Shown in pieces: positions 32,526 to 37,133 of a DNA stretch of 37,133 nt. The notes under the pieces are model-generated. The model saw nothing but the letters and a program-made list of their open reading frames with translations. It did not search any database and was not told the DNA's origin. The number at the start of each line of letters is the position of its first letter. Within the stretch, counting starts at the first letter, position 1. The stretch covers positions 1-37,133 of the forward strand of contig JADGEN010000029.1 of NCBI GenBank assembly GCA_016744355.1. The letters run 5' to 3'. The translations under genes were made by a program, and so were the position numbers. The DNA is from Halieaceae bacterium (lineage in GTDB: Bacteria; Pseudomonadota; Gammaproteobacteria; Pseudomonadales; Halieaceae).

Positions 32526-33059
32526 ATGCCCAAAAGAACGCTTAAACAATTCAGCCCAAGCCCCGAAAGATTACGTCAATTTAAATCGTTACACGTATTG
32601 GGTGAATGGATCTATGAGCCAAACCTGTGGCACATCACGCGCTACTCCGCATCTATGGCTTTTTTCATCGGGCTATTCATTGCATTTATACCTATTCCGG
32701 GGCAAATGATACTGGCAGCTTTTCTTGCTTATCGATTTCGCTGCAATCTACCGCTGTCTGTGGGGTTAGTCTGGATAACCAACCCCGCGACCATGCCAGC
32801 TATTTATTTCCTGAGTTATAAAGTAGGGGCCATGATCATCGATGTACCGATGCAAGAACTGGACTTCGAGCTCAGTTTTACCTGGCTGACACATGAGATG
32901 GGCAATATTTGGAAGCCCTTTTTTCTCGGCTGCGTTACATGCGGTTTATTTTTTGGCTCGGTGGGATACTTTATATTGAGCATGTTGTGGCGAGTACGTG
33001 TCATGCGCGACTGGCACAAACGTAAACTCAGGCGTCAAAATAACGCTAGCGCGCGCTAA
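32526..33059 (+). CDS. DUF2062 domain inner membrane protein
   Basis: The 177-residue product matches the DUF2062 family. It has a basic N-terminus (MPKRTLKQFSPSPERLRQFKSL), a segment ending WHITRYSASMAFFIGLFIAFIPIPGQM, and NLPLSVGLVWITNPATMPAIYFLSYKVG, which is the family signature. Another helix lies at about 140-160, and the C-terminus is very basic. No function is established; some members are annotated with LPS or glycosyltransferase clusters. Pseudomonas has a DUF2062 gene at the same place between comEC and lolC. Its stop interlocks with that of lolE (4-bp overlap, opposite strands). Confidence 0.88.
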   Translation: MPKRTLKQFSPSPERLRQFKSLHVLGEWIYEPNLWHITRYSASMAFFIGLFIAFIPIPGQMILAAFLAYRFRCNLPLSVGLVWITNPATMPAIYFLSYKVGAMIIDVPMQELDFELSFTWLTHEMGNIWKPFFLGCVTCGLFFGSVGYFILSMLWRVRVMRDWHKRKLRRQNNASAR

Positions 33060-34297
33060 TCTTGATGTAGAACCCTGGCAGCTTCCAGGTTTGCCGCCCG
33101 CAACGCAGGGTAGATGGCAGCGAGCACACACATGATAAAGGCAACCCCTCCTACAAGAATAAGGTCTCGCCACAAAATATCCACGGGTAAAAATGACACC
33201 GGATAGACATCAGTATTAAGAAAACTAAAATTGAGCATACGCTCCAGACCCGCAACCAGGTCGCCTACAAGTAAACTGCCCGCCAATCCCGCCATGCTTC
33301 CAAGCACAACGCCAACCAGGCCAATCATAGCTCCCTGAATAATAAAAATTGCGGCGATGTTCAACGGACTCGCACCCAGTGTGCGCAAAATTGCGATGTC
33401 CCCGCGCTTGTCAAACACAACAAGAACAAGTGAAGAAACAACATTGAACGCAGCAACACCAATAATAGAAAACAGGAGTATGGTCACAAGATTACGCGAC
33501 AGTTGGATTGCCGCGTATAAATTGCCATGAGTCATCATCCAGTTGGTCACATAATGACCGGCCGGCAAATTGTTCATCAGTTCCCAACCAATGCGCGACA
33601 CGGCGAATATATCGAGGGTAGCCACTCGAAGTCCGGTGACTCCACCGTCTAGGCCCGCTAAATGGGACGCGAACTCAAGGTGCACCAGAGCCGCTGACTG
33701 ATCCATTTCAGTACCCGTTTTTAGTATCGCGCGTACTGTTACAGTTTCAAACTGTGCAGCCTGGGGCGCGCCGCCACTAACTACAGAGGGGACGATCATC
33801 GTAAGTTGATCGCCCAAGGCCAAACTCAATTTACCTGCAAGCCCCTGCCCCAAAATTACTCCGTGGGAATCCAGGCTAAACCCCTCTACATCAAGAGGGC
33901 TCAGGTTTGCAAGAAGCTGGCTATCAGCGGCCTCTCGGCTGATATCAATGCCAATTGCCCTGACAGTTTCTATATCGCCTGAGCGCATGATCATTGCATC
34001 AAACTGAGAAAAGGGTGTAACCGATACAACCTGAGGATGCTGCTTTGCTGTATTGCTCAATTCTTGCCAGTCGTGCATGGCTCCGTAGGAATAAACAGTT
34101 ATGTGTGGAACAAGGCCCAGAATTCTTTCCCGCATCTCTTTGTCAAAACCATTCATGACCGACAAGACGATAACGAGTAGAGCAATGGCAAGTACAAGCC
34201 CCGCCATAGACAATGAGGACAGGAAGGTGGATATATAGCCCCGTCCGGAGGCGAAGGTATAACGCACCGCGAGCCTTAAAATTTCTGCAGGGCTCAA
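33056..34297 (-). CDS. lolE: Lipoprotein-releasing ABC transporter permease LolE
   Basis: LolE with LolC and LolD extracts mature lipoproteins from the inner membrane and gives them to LolA. The 413-residue product has the MacB/LolC/E layout: TM1 (about 25-48, [14 protein letters not shown]), a large periplasmic domain ([11 protein letters not shown] onward), and three C-terminal helices ending [18 protein letters not shown]. Start is TTG at 34297, overlapping the lolD stop (TTGA); no ATG is available before TM1. The C/E assignment follows gene order and the lack of an ...ALRYE-type ending. The two permeases are hard to tell apart by eye. Confidence 0.85.
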   Translation of the reverse strand: MSPAEILRLAVRYTFASGRGYISTFLSSLSMAGLVLAIALLVIVLSVMNGFDKEMRERILGLVPHITVYSYGAMHDWQELSNTAKQHPQVVSVTPFSQFDAMIMRSGDIETVRAIGIDISREAADSQLLANLSPLDVEGFSLDSHGVILGQGLAGKLSLALGDQLTMIVPSVVSGGAPQAAQFETVTVRAILKTGTEMDQSAALVHLEFASHLAGLDGGVTGLRVATLDIFAVSRIGWELMNNLPAGHYVTNWMMTHGNLYAAIQLSRNLVTILLFSIIGVAAFNVVSSLVLVVFDKRGDIAILRTLGASPLNIAAIFIIQGAMIGLVGVVLGSMAGLAGSLLVGDLVAGLERMLNFSFLNTDVYPVSFLPVDILWRDLILVGGVAFIMCVLAAIYPALRAANLEAARVLHQD

Positions 34298-34977
34298 ATT
34301 GGCAGCCCGTGCAGAGTGCCCTCACGCAGTTCAAGAATTCTATCCATATGTCGAGCGATAGCAGGGTCGTGAGTCACAACTATGAACGAAGCCTGATCGC
34401 GGCGAAGCTCGTCAATAAGCGACAGCACCTGAGCCGCTGACTGCGGGTCGAGATTACCCGTTGGTTCGTCCATCAGAACACAACCCGGTCTGGTGACCAG
34501 TGCACGGGCAATAGCCACTCGCTGACGTTCGCCGCCTGAGAGCTGCCCTGGCCGGTGGCAGAGCCGGCTGGACAAGCCCACTCGATCCAACATCTCCGCT
34601 GACATTTTCAGCGCTTCTGAACGCTTATAGCCACCAATGAGCAAGGGCATCGCGACATTTTCGGCCGCATCAAACTCCGGTAATAGATGGTGAAACTGAT
34701 AGACAAAGCCCAAGCGCTTGTTTCGCAGTTGGCATCTCTGCCGCTCCCCAAGCAGTGACAAATTTTCACCGCACATCAAAACGTCGCCACTGCTGGGGGT
34801 ATCCAAGCCACCCAATAAATTCAGCAATGTAGATTTCCCCGAGCCGGAAGTACCAACAATAGCTATTTTCTCGCCAGCTTGCAGATTCAGGTTAAGCCCA
34901 TCCAGTACAGTAACCGAACGGTCACCATCGCGGTATACCTTACCCAGATTGTTACACTGTAAAACAGGGTTATTCAT
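34294..34977 (-). CDS. lolD: Lipoprotein-releasing system ATP-binding protein LolD
   Basis: LolD is the ATPase that powers the LolCDE transporter on the cytosolic face of the inner membrane. The 227-residue product has Walker [10 protein letters not shown], a Q-loop in [14 protein letters not shown] (the LPEF..ENV stretch is typical of LolD), and the signature [15 protein letters not shown]. Walker B is [11 protein letters not shown], and the H-loop is VVTHD. Its start overlaps the lolC end by 8 bp and its stop overlaps the lolE start by 4 bp, so the three are tightly coupled. Confidence 0.97.
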   Translation of the reverse strand: MNNPVLQCNNLGKVYRDGDRSVTVLDGLNLNLQAGEKIAIVGTSGSGKSTLLNLLGGLDTPSSGDVLMCGENLSLLGERQRCQLRNKRLGFVYQFHHLLPEFDAAENVAMPLLIGGYKRSEALKMSAEMLDRVGLSSRLCHRPGQLSGGERQRVAIARALVTRPGCVLMDEPTGNLDPQSAAQVLSLIDELRRDQASFIVVTHDPAIARHMDRILELREGTLHGLPI

Positions 34978-36229
34978 ATCGTAGCACCTCTGCAGGCGCC
35001 ACTTGCGAGGCCCGCCAAGCTGGATAGAGTGTGGCGATAAAACTGAGTATCAAGGAAGTCGCGATTACAACAACAACATCCTGCCACATCAATCTGGAAG
35101 GTAATTCACTAATAAAATAAACCGATGGATCAAACATTTTTACGCCAAAAAGATTTTCCACAAAAACAGTAATCTCCGAAATATAGCTGGCCAATAAGAC
35201 GCCAATGAACGCCCCCAGCCCTACGCCTACCACTGCTAAGCCAAGCCCGTGGGCAATAAAAAGTGCCATTATGTCTTTTGCCTGAGCCCCCATGGTTCGC
35301 AGCACTGCAATGTCGCTGCGCTTTTCGGCAACGGACATGACCAGGGTAGAAACTATATTGAAAGCTGCCACTGCAACGACGCTAAGCAGTAATAAGCTGA
35401 CCATCAATTTCTCCATCTTCACCGCGCGAAAAAGAGACCCCTGTGTCTGACTCCAGTTTGTGACTTTATAGCCCTCGGGAAGTTCATTACTCAAGGAAGA
35501 CAGAGTCCGTGGAGCCTCAAACAGATCTGTTGTTTTAACCCTCACACCATCCACTTGATTTTTGTGCCCCAGTAACTTTTGTCCCGCTGCCAGTGATATA
35601 TATGCTTGATAGGAATCCAGCTGCGCTCCAACAGAAAATACACCCGAGAGTGTGAGTCGTTTGCTACGAGGAAAGATCCCCAGGGGCGTCACTGTGAGGC
35701 GTGGAACGGTCACTTCAATGGTATCGCCCAGCTGTACACCCAGTGCTCTGGCAAGGCCCGCCCCCATAACAACGTTGAATTTTCCCTGATCCAGCGTATC
35801 GAGAGAACCCTGGGTTAACGCATTGCCAATATCTGAAACCGCAATTTCATAGGCGGGATCGATTGCTGTTAGCACCGCTCCTCGCAGGCCGTTTCTACCA
35901 GTCAGTATTGCTTTATCTGAAATATAAGGAGAAGCGGCAAGAATGTTGTCATCGCTTTGGACAGTGATCAGTATATTTTTCCAATCCTCAATTCCTCCGC
36001 CGGTGCTCTCCACATAGCCATGGGGCACCAATGATAGAATTCGCCCACGTAATTCACCGGCAAAACCATTCATAACAGAGAGAACTGTGATCAGACTAGT
36101 AACCCCCAATGTCATTCCCAACATGGATACCAGTGCGATAACAGCAGTGAAACGATTGCGCTTGCGACTAAAACTGTAACGTAAGCCTATGAACAGAGCA
36201 TAGTTTGAACTGGGTTGGCGAGAAGTCAC
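34970..36229 (-). CDS. lolC: Lipoprotein-releasing ABC transporter permease LolC
   Basis: This is the first permease of LolCDE. It has the [20 protein letters not shown]-terminus, TM1 with [24 protein letters not shown], and a periplasmic domain. Three C-terminal helices end [21 protein letters not shown], close to the E. coli LolC ending. The open frame reaches 36337, but that would overlap most of nqrM and add about 36 residues unlike the family. I prefer GTG 36229, which gives 419 residues and starts 13 nt after the nqrM stop; ATG 36280 is an alternative. No strong ribosome site marks any of them. Confidence 0.87.
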   Translation of the reverse strand: MTSRQPSSNYALFIGLRYSFSRKRNRFTAVIALVSMLGMTLGVTSLITVLSVMNGFAGELRGRILSLVPHGYVESTGGGIEDWKNILITVQSDDNILAASPYISDKAILTGRNGLRGAVLTAIDPAYEIAVSDIGNALTQGSLDTLDQGKFNVVMGAGLARALGVQLGDTIEVTVPRLTVTPLGIFPRSKRLTLSGVFSVGAQLDSYQAYISLAAGQKLLGHKNQVDGVRVKTTDLFEAPRTLSSLSNELPEGYKVTNWSQTQGSLFRAVKMEKLMVSLLLLSVVAVAAFNIVSTLVMSVAEKRSDIAVLRTMGAQAKDIMALFIAHGLGLAVVGVGLGAFIGVLLASYISEITVFVENLFGVKMFDPSVYFISELPSRLMWQDVVVVIATSLILSFIATLYPAWRASQVAPAEVLRYE

Positions 36230-36242
36230 GCGCTTGCCTGCG

Positions 36243-36476
36243 CTATTTTCCCGCCTTGTAGTACTGACTTGACTCGACATCCGGCTCAGTACTGCGGGTC
36301 TCTTCTTCACATAGCTGGGGGTTACCGCCGCAAACATCGCATGCGGTGTCTATTCCCAGTGCGCCCATGCCGCCACAAGAACCTTTTATGGGTCCGCGTC
36401 CCGCAATGACACCCACCGCCATAGCTGCCATTACCAGGCCTATGAACACAAAACTAATCAAAAAAAGCGTCATCAT
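36243..36476 (-). CDS. nqrM: Na+-NQR maturation factor NqrM
   Basis: NqrM (DUF539) is a small membrane protein needed to assemble the Na+-translocating NADH:quinone oxidoreductase, probably by delivering Fe to the NqrD/E cysteine cluster. The 77-residue product has one N-terminal helix (LFLISFVFIGLVMAAMAVGVIAG). The conserved cysteine set follows: GSCGGMGALGIDTACDVCGGNPQLC. It follows apbE by 15 bp. The nqrABCDEF genes should lie just to the right of the window. Confidence 0.95.
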   Translation of the reverse strand: MMTLFLISFVFIGLVMAAMAVGVIAGRGPIKGSCGGMGALGIDTACDVCGGNPQLCEEETRSTEPDVESSQYYKAGK

Positions 36477-36491
36477 TGTATCTCCAACAAA

Positions 36492-37133
36492 TTAGGGTGT
36501 TTCTTCCAGATATTGCGCAAATTCCGGGCTGTAGCTACTGTAGTGATCATTCGCTGTACGCTGGATCAAATATACCGCCAAATGCTGCTCCAGCGCCACT
36601 TCCATTGCCTGCTGTGCTCCCATGACCATAAAAGCCGTCGCCCAGCCATCCGCTACCATGGCGCTTGCATGCACCACCGTTACAGAAACCAGATCATGCG
36701 TTATGGGATAGCCTGTTCGCGGATCGATCGTGTGCGAGTAGCGTTTTCCGCTCACTTCAAAATAATTTCTATAGTCGCCTGAAGTTGCCACCGCTGCGTT
36801 GCTCAAGCTTATAGCTGTTGCGACAGACCCCACAGTGCTATCGGGCTGCTCAATCGCAATTCTCCATGCATTACCGCTGGGACTCTTTCCCAACAGACGC
36901 ATTTCTCCACCTACTTCAACCAGGTAATCTTTGACACCCGAACTCCCTAACCAGTCCGCCACGCGATCGACACCGTAGCCCTTTGCGATGGAGGAAAAGT
37001 CCAATAACAGCGGATCTGACTTGAGTATCTTATGAGCGGGTTTATCGACGGTAAGATGACTCTGCCCGACCTGGCCGCGAATCAGTTTCAGCTCCGCCTC
37101 CGCCGGCACGGTATCACTACTGGCATCCGGGCC
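36492..37133 (-). CDS. apbE: FAD:protein FMN transferase ApbE, C-terminal part (gene runs off the window)
   Basis: ApbE covalently attaches FMN to threonines in proteins such as NqrB and NqrC, using FAD and Mg2+, in the periplasm. About 213 residues are present; the frame is open to the window edge, so the GTG at 37109 is not the start. Family motifs are LDFSSIAKGYGVDRVADWL, YLVEVGGEMRLLGK, GDYRNYF, and the Mg-site region YSHTIDPRTGYPI. The HASAMVADGWATAFMVMG segment is typical of the C-terminal part. Position before nqrM supports a role in NQR flavinylation. Confidence 0.96.
   Translation of the reverse strand, partial: GPDASSDTVPAEAELKLIRGQVGQSHLTVDKPAHKILKSDPLLLDFSSIAKGYGVDRVADWLGSSGVKDYLVEVGGEMRLLGKSPSGNAWRIAIEQPDSTVGSVATAISLSNAAVATSGDYRNYFEVSGKRYSHTIDPRTGYPITHDLVSVTVVHASAMVADGWATAFMVMGAQQAMEVALEQHLAVYLIQRTANDHYSSYSPEFAQYLEETP

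Noticed and set aside
1..37133. CRISPR arrays, rRNA genes, insertion sequences
   Set aside because: No regularly spaced repeats, rRNA-like stretches or transposase frames were found by reading both strands.

Overview
This window reads as the chromosome of a marine gammaproteobacterium related to Pseudomonas, most likely from the Cellvibrionales/Halieaceae (OM60/NOR5) side. This is inferred from gene order, the Na+-NQR maturation genes, the dimeric dUTPase, the exosortase-H pair and the protein sequences; there is no 16S gene to settle it. It is almost entirely core genome. I see no transposase, integrase, phage gene or CRISPR array.

Layout. (1) 1-5056, mostly minus strand: the fatty-acid/ribosomal cluster yceD-rpmF-fabD-fabG-acpP-fabF, with the divergent Maf pyrophosphatase and rluC. 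The order matches E. coli and Pseudomonas except that plsX (and fabH) are absent from the slot between rpmF and fabD. (2) 5057-8363: a long structured leader and rne (RNase E). (3) 8400-12793, plus strand: tRNA-Ser(UGA), an EEP-family phosphohydrolase, yccA, the tRNA 2-thiolation relay tusDCBE, and trmA. (4) 12816-15704, minus strand: a winged-helix/nuclease-like protein next to a dimeric dUTPase, then a membrane protein with two Rossmann/TrkA-N domains and a degenerate K+-channel-like pore. (5) 15817-20087, plus strand: plsB, then a secreted-protein gene broken by an in-frame stop, then a secreted matrixin-type zinc protease that overlaps the broken gene by 4 bp. (6) 20171-24489: tRNA-Leu(UAA), tRNA-Cys, tRNA-Gly and a relic 5' half of a second tRNA-Gly. 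This is the widespread glyW-cysT-leuZ cluster, here split by about 4 kb carrying an NSS transporter, a LEA14-like lipoprotein, the exosortase-H pair and two small proteins. (7) 24590-32446, minus strand: comEC-exbB-exbD-kdsB-murB-uvrC-pgsA, with lpxK and ycaR missing from their usual place before kdsB. (8) 32526-37133: a DUF2062 membrane protein, then minus-strand apbE-nqrM-lolC-lolD-lolE.

How the genes work together. Much of the window serves envelope biogenesis: acyl-ACP synthesis (fab genes, acpP), the first and a later step of phospholipid synthesis (plsB, pgsA), CMP-Kdo supply for LPS (kdsB), peptidoglycan precursor synthesis (murB), lipoprotein release (lolCDE) and protein sorting (xrtH). 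A second theme is RNA: RNase E, RluC, TrmA, the Tus sulfur relay and four tRNAs. Several junctions use 4-bp overlaps for coupling, two of them with TTG starts (exbB/exbD and lolD/lolE).

The items most worth a second look are the stop-interrupted TIMP/NTR-like gene coupled to a matrixin protease, the transcribed half-tRNA-Gly, the split tRNA cluster, a near-leaderless yceD promoter, the missing plsX and lpxK, and the pore-less channel-like RCK protein.
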